Of a DNA stretch of 64,000 bases, positions 12,309-23,716 are shown one piece after another. This DNA is from Pyxicephalus adspersus. Taxonomy: Eukaryota; Chordata; Amphibia; Anura; Pyxicephalidae. The stretch lies in assembly GCF_032062135.1 (NCBI RefSeq), contig NC_092860.1:64672878-64736877 (forward strand), in the 5' to 3' direction. Made by a program: the position numbers and the translations under genes. Every line of letters starts with the position of its first letter. Position 1 is the stretch's first letter. The notes below the pieces were generated by a model, which ran no database searches, was not told the origin of the DNA, and saw only the letters and a list, made by a program, of their open reading frames with translations.

Positions 12309-12722
12309 TTATCTCCTTTTTACATCTTTTGTTATATTCTTTATAAATTTCAAATGATGAAGGTGATCCTTCATTTTTTTTATTTTTGGAATGCCCTTTT
12401 CTTGTTCCTTATTGCTTTTTTTAACATCAGCTGTAAGCCACATACGTTTTAATTTTAACCTCTTAAACTTATTACCCATTGGAATATATTTTTCAGTTTG
12501 GTTTTGTAGAACAGACTTGCAACATTCCCATTTCTGTTCTGTGTTCTTTGAGGACAATATTGTCTCCCAGTCCAAGTCACAGAGAGCTGCCCTTAATAAT
12601 GGAAAATTTGATCTCTTAAAATTAAATGTTTTTATCTTTCCTGTTTTTGCTTCCTGTTTACAGTTTACATTAAATGAAATCATATTATGGTCATTGCTAC
12701 ACAGATTCTTTTTTATTTGCAC
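12309..12722 (-). pseudogene. CR1-like LINE ORF2 linker between endonuclease and RT
   Basis: A lysine-rich minus-strand frame lies directly downstream of the endonuclease frame in the coding sense. Segments such as 'NFPLLRAALCDLDWE' fit the region of CR1-like ORF2 between the endonuclease and the reverse transcriptase. The frame then decays. Further on, around 11850-12000, minus-strand residues of the RT entry region (a PGPDG motif) are still visible between stops. Confidence 0.7.
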
Positions 12723-12727
12723 ATTTG

Positions 12728-13519
12728 TTATAAGCTCTGCATTGTTAGAAAAACCAGGTCCAGCAGAGTATCATTTCTTGTTGGGGCTTCTATAAACTGA
12801 ACTATAAAATTATCTTGTATTAAATTCACAAATTTCCTCCCTTTTGCTGTTCCTGTAGTGCCATTACTCCAGTCAATGTCAGGGTAATTGAAATCTCCCA
12901 TGATTAAAACACTTCCACTTTTTGCTGCTTTTTCTATCTGTGCTAGTAGTTGATTTTCTATTTCTTCCTTAGCACTGGGGGGCCTATAGCAGACTCCAAT
13001 CATTAATTGTGTGTTATTCAACCCCACATTCAACTCCACCCATAGTGCCTCAACTTCATCGCTTGTTACCTCCGCAATTTCTTCTTTCACATTCCCTTTT
13101 AGATCATTTTTCACATACAGACAGACACCACCACCCTTTCGTTTGACTCTATCTTTACGAAAGAGAGTATACCCAGAAATATTGACAGCCCAGTCATGCG
13201 AAGAACAAAGCCAGGATTCAGCAATACCAAATAAGTCATAATTCTTCTCACTCATTAAGGCTTCCAACTCCCCTATCTTGTTTGCTAGACTTCTAGCATT
13301 GGTGAACAGGCTCTTTAAACCATTGCTGCTTTTACCATCATTGTTTGCCAAATCCTTTTGTTTTTCAGTACAACTAGTACTGCACAATCCAATGTTTGTT
13401 TGTAACATGGGAAGCTTATTAAAATTATCCATAATCATCCTCCCAACTATCCCCAATCCACCCTCCACTAGTGTCTGACCCCTGACTAACCTTTCCGCCA
13501 CCTTATTTGACTGTCCCAC
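12728..13519 (-). pseudogene. CR1-like LINE apurinic-type endonuclease domain
   Basis: This 263-codon minus-strand frame shows an AP-endonuclease-like domain in order: 'LFTNARSLANKIGEL' (N-terminal strand), 'DLFGIAESWL' (catalytic Glu region), 'GGGVCLYVKNDL', 'VCYRPP', 'LIMGDFNYPDIDW' (GDFN) and 'LLDLVF'. The domain would nick target DNA for target-primed reverse transcription. It is open over its full visible length, but a frame break separates it from the linker at 12309-12722. The histidine motif that ends the domain is at or past this break. Confidence 0.9.
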
Positions 13520-13720
13520 CCCCCTCTGTCCTAGTTTAAATATCCCTCCACCATTCCCTTAAATCTTTCCCCTAGCATAGCAGATCCCCTTTCATTTAGG
13601 TGCAAACCATCTCTTGCATACAGGTTGTACCCCAATGAAAAGTCAGCTCAGTGCTCTATGAACCCAAACCCTTCCCTTCTACACCAGGACTTAAGACATC
13701 ATTGCATAAGCATTCTAACA

Positions 13721-14185
13721 CAGGGGTGTCAAACTCAAATACACAGTGGGCCAAAAGAAACAACTTGGGCCAAACTTGAAACTGCAATAGCACTGCTACT
13801 AAAATTCCCTGCGTCAAGAAAACAATCCTATGCGGGGCCTAATGTTATGAGTGGCTGGACCTCCCTCTTCACTGAAATAGCACCACTACTACAGTTCCCT
13901 GTGTATATAAAACCGTCCAATACCGGGCCACGCATAGGCAGAGAGACCACTGGTTTATAGACGCGAGTGATGCTGCTACTACAATTCCCGACATTACTTG
14001 CGTCTATAAAACAGTCCAATGCGGGGCCACGCATAGGCAGAAAGGCTGGTCTATAGACACCAGTGATGCTGGGAATTTTAGTTGTGGTGCCATTTCAATG
14101 TATCAGAGGGCCAGCTGCAATTCATATTTAGTATTCCTTTGGAATACTAAAAAAGGACATTGTGGGCCAGAGTTTGACACCCCTG
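13721..14185. mobile_element. hAT-type MITE (CAGGGGTGTCAAACTC ends)
   Basis: Termini 'caggggtgtcaaactc' and 'gagtttgacacccctg' are perfect 16-bp inverted repeats. Flanks ttctaaca (13713-13720) and ttctatct (14186-14193) are a partly decayed 8-bp duplication. The ends CAGGGGTG with an 8-bp target are hAT-like. The interior holds two tandem versions of a segment with 'gggccacgcataggcaga'. No transposase is present. Confidence 0.9.
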
Positions 14186-14309
14186 TTCTATCTCATTGGG
14201 CCTGATTTTTATATAGCTAGCTAAGCATCAGTCAGCCATTAGAGATGCAATATCCCAATCATTTGGTCTGGGTGTCAAAGCCTTTAGTATCCAAAAATTG
14301 AACTACATC

Positions 14310-15345
14310 AAGAAGAGCGAAAAAAGAAAGACATCAAGAGCGAAAAAGAAAGATAGGCTTCTACCATAAGTTTACAATAATTATGTATAAAAACAGTATG
14401 ATTTTATTATTCTTCGAATACAAAACACTTTAAAACAATGATAAACTTATGTTACAAATTGACATGATAAGGGGCTCCGTTAACACTATATAAGTAAGTA
14501 ATACATTTTACAGACTTGGGTCTTATACCGACGTGTTTCGCCCAATTACATACATACAGTATTTGCATCATCATTTACACAGACAGTCCACAGTAACTCC
14601 ATACATAATCTCAATATTATTAAGGTGAATATGAAAATACTCTAAGGTACAGTAACCCTTGCAATAAACAGGGTGTACAGAGATTGTCCTAATGATAATA
14701 AAAATTCTTGGACCTACTATGATATAGTGTTAGATTCAAGCCAGTTCAATTATAATTGATGTAACAATCGCATAGCCGTTTGGATGCTCTAAAAGAAGAG
14801 GAGTAATTTGTGTGTTACATGTGTCCAAACTATCGCACTCAGATAAAAAGAAGATATTATATGATAGATCATGAATTAGTAAAAAGGTCTTACTTTGGTC
14901 TAACACACTACTAAGTACAGACTTAGTAGTGTGTTAGTTTTATACTTTTGTTTTAGGAAGTGTTAATGTAGGATAAATCTAGTAAATACAATGATATTAA
15001 TAATTAGTGAGGTTAAGATAGAACAGAAGAGTATAAATAAAATAATAAGCACAAAAAATGAAAAAATAATAGCTGTTATAAGAATTGTTAAGAGTAGCTT
15101 AATATTGATTTAATAAAATAAAGTATGCTTTCAACTCTGTAAATTAGATATGTTTCAGTTTCAGTTATTAGTGAATAGGTTCCCTGTTTTCTAGCAATAT
15201 CTCTGTAAAAGAATGTGATAGATAAGGTTAGCTTTGCCTATAATATATACACAAGGGTTGTCAGTGCGTTATAATATGTAATAAATAGAAAGAACCACAA
15301 GATGGCGTACCTTAATCATACATAGTAGTAGTTATCAGTGGGTAA
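14310..15345. repeat. Foldback element, left arm
   Basis: This segment is the reverse complement of most of 21599-23295. Paired landmarks include 'gaaagataggcttctacca' (outer), 'gataaggggctccgttaac', 'catgtgtccaaactatcgc' and 'aaccacaagatgg' (inner). The arms make one inverted-repeat element about 9 kb long, with a hAT transposase unit in the loop. The short motif 'cgacgtgtttcgcc' occurs in this arm; the other arm has a diverged version. I cannot assign a superfamily. Confidence 0.85.
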
Positions 15346-15779
15346 CTGGTATGAGCCTGAAAAACTGTCTTTGAAAACAGCATGTAGTAGAGACTAAAAC
15401 GAAAAAAAGTTCTAGTACAACAAAACCTGTAATGAAGTAGCATAAGACCAAAATATGCTGAGTTTGTATATTTTATAAAATGTTGTTGGATGTTAAAAAA
15501 AGAAACACTGACAAGAAATACATGTAGAAGGAAGGGTACAGGGAAAAAAGGATAAAGAAAGGGTTACTGACCAAATGACTTTTTTTCAAAAGAAGGTTGA
15601 CCTGCGGCAGCTGTCCAAACGGAGGACTGATGATGCCACAGGTTCAGCCTTAAATAGATATTTGTTGATTGGGAGATTCAGATCCACTGGGTGTGCACTG
15701 TGCGTGGTTAGATCGGATTGTCTGAGAACACGATTTCCGCCCTCTAGCTCATATACATTTGAATATGGGCAGGGAGTGA
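15346..15779. other. Foldback loop sequence, unassigned
   Basis: This AT-rich segment lies between the left foldback arm and the hAT unit. It contains a short 96-codon frame with no recognisable motif. It has no counterpart next to the right arm, so either it is loop sequence or the matching part of the right arm was lost. Confidence 0.4.
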
Positions 15780-15978
15780 TAGGTGATCAATTTCAGGAAG
15801 AATTTGATTTGCAACGAATGCAAATTTCCTGGCGCTTCGTGGTAACGAATCACAAATTTTCCTAAAATGGCATCTAAAATGGTGGCTACATGTGTGAAGA
15901 CATGGGGCAAGGAACTCTGGGAAAGGGGGATGACCCATAATGCCATGCATGCAGCCAATCAGCAGCCAGCCAGCCCTG

Positions 15979-16000
15979 TGATGTCACAGCCCTATAAATA
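15979..16000 (+). promoter_or_regulatory. CRE-like and TATA-like promoter of hAT family 2
   Basis: A 'tgatgtcac' motif lies 14 bases ahead of 'tataaata' (15993-16000). Both are inside the left part of the hAT unit, about 1 kb upstream of the transposase coding region and in the same orientation. Their position fits a transposase promoter. Function is inferred from sequence only. Confidence 0.5.
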
Positions 16001-16379
16001 GCCTCAGCCATCTTGGATTAAGACATTTTACAGCATTCTGAGTGCAGGGAGAGACGTCTGCAGGCGCTAGGGAGAGTGATAGCAAAAACCTCATTATGAG
16101 AAAAAAAACTGAAAAAACAACTTATAAGTGCAGGGAAAGGATAGGGAGGAATCATTTCACAGCATCTTAGAGCAGAGAGAGACATCAGAAGGCGCTAGGG
16201 ACAGTGCTAGAAAAGCGATTTACAAGTGCAGGGAAAGATTATTTGGGGATCCAAATAGTTTCAGTACAAAAACAAAAATATATACGCAGTTCACTGTTAC
16301 AGTTATGTGTTATTCCCCCAATTAGTTCTTGTTTTGGGGTGCAAGTGCTATGTTGAAAAGCCTTTAGTGGCTTATATCT

Positions 16380-16700
16380 GTGGAAAAAGAAAAATATATA
16401 TGCATTTCACTTCTGCAGTTATATGTGGTGAAAGCGTTTAGTTGCCTATTTCAGTACAAAAAGAATTTTATTTACGCACTTCACTGTTGCAGGTATTTGT
16501 GGTGAAAGCGTTTAGTGGCCTATTTCTGTACAAAAAGAAAAATATATACGCACTTCATTGTTGCAGTTATTTGTGGTGAAAGGGTTTAGTGGCCTATTTC
16601 AATACAAAAAGAAAAATATATTCTCAGTTCATTTCTGCAGTTATATGTGGTAAAAGCATTTAGTGACCTATTTCTGTACAAAAAGAAAAATATATTCATT
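16380..16700 (+). repeat. 74-bp tandem array in hAT family-2 leader
   Basis: The motif 'caaaaagaaa/t' recurs at 16457, 16531, 16605 and 16679, a constant 74-base spacing. Each unit also has 'cgcacttcattgttgcag' and 'gtggtgaaagcgtttagtg' variants. An earlier, more diverged unit starts near 16380. The array lies between the promoter-like motif and the coding region. Confidence 0.9.
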
Positions 16701-16948
16701 GCTTTTGAGGGTGTTTCAATTTGCTTTTAATTTATTTAGTTCAGCTAAAAGTATGTCAGACAGAGAAGTGCCAGGCCATGCACAGAGGAGTGGCAGAGGC
16801 CTAAATGTTTCTGTCACAGGCAGAGGTCGCAGCAGAGTAAGGGGGCGTGTCAGCAGGAGTCACAGTGAGAGTACTGAGCTTCTGTGTCATCTAGCGGTTG
16901 TGTCTTGAGCAACTCAGCGGTTCTTGATTAGTTAACTCTTGATCCCAA

Positions 16949-19900
16949 GTGACATCAGACACCCCCAGCCAACCGTCGGTGGGTTCGTCAGGCACAACCC
17001 TTAGTTGGCATGACCCTGTGCCCTCACCTGTCCTCAACCTGCCTCCGTCCTTTGCTGTTCCCTCGGCCACAGAAGTATTGTATGCTGTGGGCTCAGCGCC
17101 ACTATACAGCCAGGATGAGCTAGTAGAGGACAGTCAGCAGCTACTGCCCAGCCAAGATCTTGAGGAGACATCTGCTGCTTCCTTCGCTAGGCAGGCAAAT
17201 AGTGATGTGGAGATTGGCATGGGAGGTGGTGTTGGGAGCGGTCAGGCTCCTGACACAGAGACCGTTGAGGAGGACATCAGTGACGGGCAGACACTACTCG
17301 ATGATGAAGCCGATCACACTTGGGAGCCGGGTGAAGAAGGGGCTTCATCATCATCAGGAGAAGAGGGTGGCAGCTTGTCCGTGAGGCAGCGGCTGAGCCA
17401 GCAAGGTAGTAGCATGGCTGGGAGTCAGCAGGGTGGCAGGTGTGGGAGGTTGGGAGCCAAACGTGCCGGGGTAGACCACCTGCTTCGCAGCAGTCTACCT
17501 ACCGGGAAGTAGTGGTGCAGGGTTCACGTAGGCAGCAGTGGTAGCAGCCAGTCAGTGCGGAGTGTTGGGGGGAAAATCACCTACTCGGCGGTGTGGCAGT
17601 TTTTTGTTAAGCCGCCGGAGGAGGTTAACATGGCCATCAGTAGAATATGTAGGCAGAAGGTGAAGCGTTGCCAGGGTGCCAATGTTGGCACCACGGCCCT
17701 GCGTCAACATATGCAGCATCACCATGAAGTGGCCTGGAGGAACCGTGGCTCAATGTGGTGGTCAAGCCTGCCGCAGCAACCGTTGCGTCACCCAGTGGCA
17801 CGCACCGGTTTTCAGGCAGTCAAGGCTCCACCACCTCAGCCGAAGGGAGCTGTATGTCATTTCCATCTTCTGCTGGTCCAGATGCTCCTGCTCCTCCTGC
17901 TACTCCTCGTCAGTCATTCTGTCAGTAATCGATCACCAAAGCGATTGCCAAGAGACAACAGTATGCGTGCACTCATCCAACGGCACAGAAGATGAATGTG
18001 CTCCTGTCCAAGTTGCTGGTGCTGTAGTCCCTCCCCTTTCAAGTGGTGAACTCTGCACCTTTCAGCGAACTGATGGCTTGTGCCAAGCCGAGGTGGAGAG
18101 TCCCAAGCCGTCATTTCTTTGCAAAAAAGGCATGACCAGCCCTGCACAAATATGTAGAACAGAAGGTGGGCCAGTCCTTGAGCCTGTCGGTGTCTGCCAA
18201 AGTGCACGGCAGCGCCGAAGTGTGGAGCTGTAACTACGGTCAGGGACAATACATGTCTTTTACGGCCCACTGGGTGAATGTGGTTCCTGCACAGCCACAC
18301 CAGCAACTTGGCCAGGTGACACCACTTCCGCCTCTACGTTCCCACGCCGCTGGTCCTGTGACGTCTGCCTCTGACTCCTCATCCTCCACCGTGTCCTCAG
18401 CCTCCACTGCAGGGACAATTCACAGTGCCCCCCAGCATACCACATGTGCAGGGCACGGCGGTGTCACGCTGTTCTACACCTGGTTTGCCTGGGCGAAAAA
18501 AGTCACATGGGAGGAACTGCTCCGTGTGATTCATCAAGAAATGGAATCCTGGCTTTCTCCGCGACAACTCATAATCGGAACCATGGTGACCGACAACGGG
18601 AAGAACATGGTGTCGGTGCTGTGTCAAGGAAGGCTGAGCCATGTGCCCTGCATGCCACACGTGTTCAATCTGGTTGTCAAGCAGTTCCTGAAGTCTTCCA
18701 CCCATCTGCAAGACATCATAAAAAAGGCCAGGAAACTTTTCATGCACTTCAGCCACTCATACACCGCAAAGCACACCCTCCTTGTGCTGCAGCAGCAGAA
18801 CGGCATCCCCCAACAGGCTGATATGCGACGTTTCGACCCGTTGGAATTCCACCCTCTATATGTTGGACCGACTATGCGAACAGAAAAGACCATCAACAAT
18901 TTCTTGATGATCCAAGCGGATAGGAGTACTCCCATGTGTAACTTCGATGTCAGCCAGTGGCAGCTCAAGCGTGACACCTGCCGTTTGCTCAGGCCCTTTG
19001 AGGAGGCCACTTTATTTATCAGTCGCCAGGACTATGGGATGAACAACGTCATTCCACTGCTTCTTGTCCTGGAACAGATGCTGGTAAATCTGGCTGGTCA
19101 GGGGACTAGAGATGTGGCGCCTAGATCTCACGGCCACATGATTCCTGTGGGGGCTGAACTGGAGGAGGAGGAGGACATTGGAGCACAGGCAATGTATAGC
19201 GAAATGGGTGGTTTTTCTACTTAGGTGACAGGAGAGGAGGAGCAGCCAGAGGAGCAAGAGGGAGATGAGGAAGACGAGGTGGAGGACCCAGACACACAGT
19301 GGCACTGTGAAGTGGAGATGGAGGCAGAGAGTCCCTCCGAGTCACTTGCACAAATGGCCCGCTGCATGCTCACTTGCTTGCATACTGACAGCCGAATTGT
19401 CACCATTCGGCAGAGGGATGACTTCTGGCTCTCCACCTTGTTGGACCCTCACTACCGGTCCAAAATGGGGGCCTTTTTTACACCCGCTGAGAAGGAGGAC
19501 AAACTGAACTACTACAGAGACATCCTATGTAGTCAGTTGGTCGCTGCCCATCTGCGCCATCGTCCATCCTCTCGCAGGTCTGACCGGGGGGCCCTCTGCA
19601 CTTACGTTCCACTGCCATGGATGGAGGTGTGTGGTGGCAGGAGCAGTACCAGCTTTATCAGCAGCAGCCTGAGTCTAGAGTCGCTGATGAGCAGCTTTCT
19701 TCACCCGCATAGTGAAGAAACTACTCACCAGCAGCTAGACATAGAGCAGAACCTGAACCAGCAGGTGGTGGCATACTTGGAGTGCACCCTGCCAGCCGTC
19801 ATTGAAGATCCGCTGGACTACTGGGCAGCCAAACTGGATTTGTGGCCACAACTGGCCAAGTTTGCCCTGAAAAAGTTGTCCTGCCCGGCCAGTAGTGTGG

Positions 19901-20055
19901 CATCAGAGTGGGTGTTTAGTGCAGCGGGGGCCATAGTTACCCCAAGAAGAACTCGCCTGTCCACCCAAAATGTGCAGAGACTGACCTTTGTCAAGATGAA
20001 TCAGGCGTGGATCTGCCAGGATTTCCACCCACCAATGCCTGATGCATCTGATTAG
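16949..20055 (+). pseudogene. hAT transposase, broken (family 2)
   Basis: Pieces in order: an acidic Ser/Gly-rich N-terminus (16949-17512); a BED zinc finger (about 17580-17745; 'SAVWQFFVK', 'RQHMQHHHE'); the RNase H-like core (18166-19224; 'GQYMSFTAHWV', 'MVTDNGKNMVSV' with the catalytic-type Asp, 'HVFNLVVKQFL'); and the C-terminal dimerisation region (19225-20055; 'DPLDYWAAKLDLWPQLAKFA', 'ASEWVFSAAG'). Defects are visible. The first Cys of the BED CxxC is Ser (AGT for TGT). Frames shift near 17500 and again between the BED finger and the core. A TAG (19222-19224) separates core and C-terminus in the same frame, and the conserved 'TRWNS' region is scrambled by a frame change near 18830. It is dead as read. 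Confidence 0.9.
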
Positions 20056-20249
20056 ATGATCAATGCCGCCTCACCCAAACCTTGACAAAAGAGACCAGTT
20101 TCTTCTGGCTACCTGCCTCAGCTACTACTCTGATGCTGCCACCCACCTGATCCCACACATCAAATGCCAAGTGCTCCTTCTTTCACCCACCTTCGTCAGC
20201 GGGTACTGGTATTGCCACCCACCGCCCCACTCTGGCACCGGGTGACTTT

Positions 20250-20670
20250 GTGGTCTCCTGATGCTGCTGCTGCCATCTCCACACTATGTCACCTTGCCAC
20301 TCTGTGGTATCCTCCTGATGCTGCTGCTGCCATCTCCACACTATGTCACCTTGCCACTCTGTGGTCTCCTGATGCTGCTGCTTCCATCTCCAGACTATGT
20401 CACCTTGCCACTCTGTGGTCTCCTCATGCTTCTGCTGCCATCTCAACACTATGTCACCTTGCAACTCTGTGGTATCCCCCTGATGCTGCTGCTGCAGCCA
20501 CCTCCAGACTCTGCCATTGTGCCACTCTGTGGCCTCCTCCTGATGCTGCTGCTGCCGCCAACTCCAGACTCTGTCATTGTGCCACTCTGTAGCGTCCTGA
20601 TGCTGTTGCCAACTCCACACTCTGTCATTGTGCCACTCTGTGGCCTACTCATGCTGCTTCCACCTCACCA
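20250..20670 (+). repeat. 54/57-bp tandem array downstream of hAT transposase
   Basis: Units containing 'atgctgctgctgccatctcc' and 'ccttgccactctgtgg' start at 20261, 20318, 20372, 20426 and 20483, so the period alternates between 57 and 54. More diverged units continue to about 20670. Both periods are multiples of three, so long frames stay open on both strands (for example 20183-20620 minus). These frames show no domain and I do not call them genes. Confidence 0.9.
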
Positions 20671-21598
20671 CTTTGTCATTGTGCCTTGTCATTGTGCCAC
20701 TCTGTGGACTTCTCAAGCTGTTCTCCCACCCACCCCACTCTATGACTGGGCCACTATTTTGCCTTTCTGGCCTGGATGACATCACTATTTATTTGACCCT
20801 TCTTCTGATCTGTCAGAAGGAAGGAAAAAAGAGACGCACAACAGATCCTGTCTGTGTAGCAGCTGTAAGGCCTGTATGGTCCCATCAGAATTGGTTTATG
20901 ATTTGGTAAAAAACACAGAAGACATGCAAATATTCCATTCATGTGTCATCTCTGTTTTGGATTGACTTTAGTTTTTTCTGGTTTTTTTTGGCATTTGCAA
21001 TACTGATGGATTATTGAGCAAATGCTGACCGAGTAATGGCATATGCTCCACAGACAGGATCCGTTTTTTGTGGGTTATTGTTCTGACGGATCAGAGGAAG
21101 GGCAAAATAATTAGTGATGTCAACCCAAACTTACTGCTGACACCCTCTCCACTCTGTTGGGGGGGGCTCTACTTATATAGGCGGGTAATGGAACAGGTTC
21201 TGTACACATCTATGTGGAATCAGCTGACGAGGCTATAAAACGAGTGCGCTTCTTCTTGATGCTAACATGGACCTGTAAGGCTGAGTTCATACTTGAGTTA
21301 TTTGGTCAGTTTTGGCCCTGTGACTGCCCAAATAGGTGAAGTGTGCAGTGATTCTAATAGCGACACCTGTCATCTGCATGTCATACTGACTCACAGTAAT
21401 ATTTCACTACCACAGCAGACTCCCTATGCGTGTTACTGCAAGGCACAGTGTTCTACACCACTATCAAGGCTCCCTGCAAGCTGGAAATAGATGTTTTTTA
21501 ACGCAATTCATAGCAAATAAATTTGCATCGAATCGAACCATTTCGAAAAATTCCGTGAACCGGCCGAATCGAATTTTTGAGAAATTTGCTCATCTCTA

Positions 21599-23295
21599 AC
21601 TACTATATATGATTAAGGTACACCATCTTGTGGTTCTTTCTATTTATTACATATTACAATGCATTGACAACCCTTGTGTATATAAATACAGTGGTACCTC
21701 AGTATAAGTCCGCTTTGGAATAAGTCCAACTTGGTATAAGTCCTGTTTGGACACAAAAAATCTTGTTTGGTATACAACCTTTGCTTGGCATACAACCTTT
21801 TTCTTATAACTTGTTTGGGTCAAAATGAGTCACAACACCGCACGCTACCCTTATTTACCTTTCTCGAGACAAAGCCACGACTGCCCAAGAGTGTCAGTAT
21901 GCCAGTTGCTACCATTCAGTGAACAACCCGCGCTATAAATCTCTGTGAATTACATAACATCTCCTCCTCCTCCTCCCTTCTCAGCACCATCCTAGTAGGC
22001 ACTCGTCTCAGAAAGGTAAAGTGGGGTTAAATTTTCATTTATTTCATCTAATTGCTTTTGTATTTATGTACTTAAATATTAAGCAGTGTTTAAATTATCT
22101 TATACAACCCCATCAATGTATAATATGCCAATATTAATAGGATTTTTTTTCATGAGAACGGATTAATCATATTCCTTTTATTTCTCATGGGAAAAATTTG
22201 TTTGGTATAAGTCCTGTTTGGTATAAGTCCAAGGATCTGGAACGGATTAGGGACTTATACCAAGGTACCACTGCATAGACAAAGCTAATCTTATCTATCA
22301 CTTTGTATTACAGAGATATTGCTAGGTAAACAGTGAGCCTATTCACTAATAACTAAAACTGAATTACATGTAATTTACCGAATTGTAAGCATACTATATT
22401 TTATTAAATCAATATTAAGCTACTCTTAACAGGTCTTATAAAATATATTATTTTTTCATTTTTTATGCTTATTATTTTATTTATACTCTTCTGTTCTATC
22501 TTAACCTCACTAATTATTATTATCATTGTATCTACTAGATTTATCCTACATTAACACTTCCTAAAAGAAAAGTAAGGAATTAACAAACTACTAAGTCTGT
22601 AATTCAAAGACCAAAGTAAGACCTTTTTACTAATTTATGATCTGTCATATACTATCTTCTCTCTATCTGAGTGCGATAGTTTGGACACATGTAGCACACA
22701 AATTACTCCTCTTCTTTAAGGGCATCCAAACAGCTATGCGATTTTTACATCAATTATAACTGAACTGGCTTCATAGTAAGTCCAAGTATTTTTATTATCA
22801 TTAGGGCAATCTCTGTACACCCTGTACATTACAAGGTTTATTGTACCTTAGAGTATTTTCATATTCGCCTTAATGACACTGAGATTATGTATATGGAGGT
22901 ATTGTGGACTGTCTGTGTAAATGATGATGCAAATACTGTATGTTTCGGAAATTATATGTTTGTCATCTTTGCAAACTATGATGTCTAATTTAAACATTAT
23001 TACAGCCCTAGGGTGTTTATATATACCCTGAGGAAGCCTAATTAGGTAAAAAGGCGTCGGTATAGGACCCCGTTCTTTGTTTCAAGAGCTATACGCAAGT
23101 CTGTAAAATCTGTTACTTACCTATATAGTGTTAACGGAGCCCCTTATCATGTCAACTTGAAACATAAGTTTATCATTGTTTTAAAGTGTTTTCTATTCTA
23201 AGAATAATAAAATCATACTGTTTTTATACATCATTATTGTAAGCTTACGGTGACTTGGTAGAAGCCTATCTTTCTTTTTTTGCTCTTCACGATTT
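21599..23295. repeat. Foldback element, right arm
   Basis: This is the reverse complement of 14310-15345, with two differences in content. A Tigger-like MITE is inserted at 21689-22273. About 130 bases around 22960-23090 differ from the left arm, including 'cctgaggaagcctaattagg'. The outer end near 23290 pairs with 'agagcgaaaaaagaaagat' of the left arm. 23296-23716 is AT-rich with no recognisable feature. Confidence 0.85.
21689..22273. mobile_element. Tigger/mariner-like MITE
   Basis: The ends 'cagtggtacctcagtataag' and 'cttataccaaggtaccactg' are inverted repeats of about 20 bp. The subterminal 'ggaacggattagggac' is in the style of Tigger-type elements. The other foldback arm (about 15230-15245) preserves the uninterrupted site and shows that 'tatata' was the target, consistent with a TA duplication. 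The interior repeats 'gtataagtcc' in both orientations and encodes nothing. Confidence 0.8.
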
Positions 23296-23716
23296 TTTTA
23301 AAGCTCTCCAAAGCTGGTGAGGATACATTTTTATCAGTGCAGCTAGGTGATTTAGCAAACCTTGAATGGATTTCCTAAAAGTCAATTACTATTTGTTAGC
23401 AAATGTTTTCAATTCTGGACCAGATGCATTCCTTGTTTGCAGGACCACCCAGCTTCACTGATGAATGTATACCCGTGAAGAGCTTTAACAAATCAATAAA
23501 ACCCTTCAAGAACCAGCATGGTTTTTTATTGTGTGAAAGATATTTGTATAAAAAAAACAACTTATACAATGTGAATGAAATATTTGAGTATTGTATATTG
23601 ACTTTCTTGTATATATGACTTTATGTAAGATTACCTACCACACACATATGTGGCATAAATGTGGTAGTTAAATATGAATTAAACTGTGTCACTATTTAAA
23701 GCAGACCTATCATGAA

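Larger units (their letters stand above)
10105..13560 (-). mobile_element. CR1-like LINE, minus strand, decayed
   Basis: Read on the minus strand the element has an endonuclease frame (12728-13519), a connecting segment (12309-12722), a badly decayed reverse transcriptase (about 11100-12250) and a thumb segment (about 10448-10600). The 3' region runs to about 10105 ('tgatggacttatgtctttt' on the minus strand). The domain order and the residues are CR1/L2-like. A 401-bp insertion (10619-11019) splits the thumb region. Multiple stops and frame breaks make it non-functional. The 5' boundary near 13560 is approximate. Confidence 0.85.
15780..21598 (+). mobile_element. hAT element (family 2) with transposase, plus strand
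   Basis: The right end, read outward-in, is 'tagagatgagcaaatttctc'. The left end near 15780 ('taggtgatcaatttc') is a diverged match, so the left boundary is tentative and no 8-bp duplication is visible. Order along the element: CRE/TATA-like promoter (about 15979-16000), a 74-bp tandem leader array, transposase with BED finger and hAT dimerisation domain (16949-20055), then a 54/57-bp array (20250-20670) and about 0.9 kb of 3' sequence. The unit sits in the loop of a foldback element. Confidence 0.75.

Noticed and set aside
15575..15865. 96-codon plus-strand frame before the hAT unit
   Set aside because: Spans the tentative left end of the hAT element and has no recognisable motif.
20183..20620. 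Repeat protein on the minus strand
   Set aside because: The frame exists because the tandem units are multiples of three; no start context or domain supports it.
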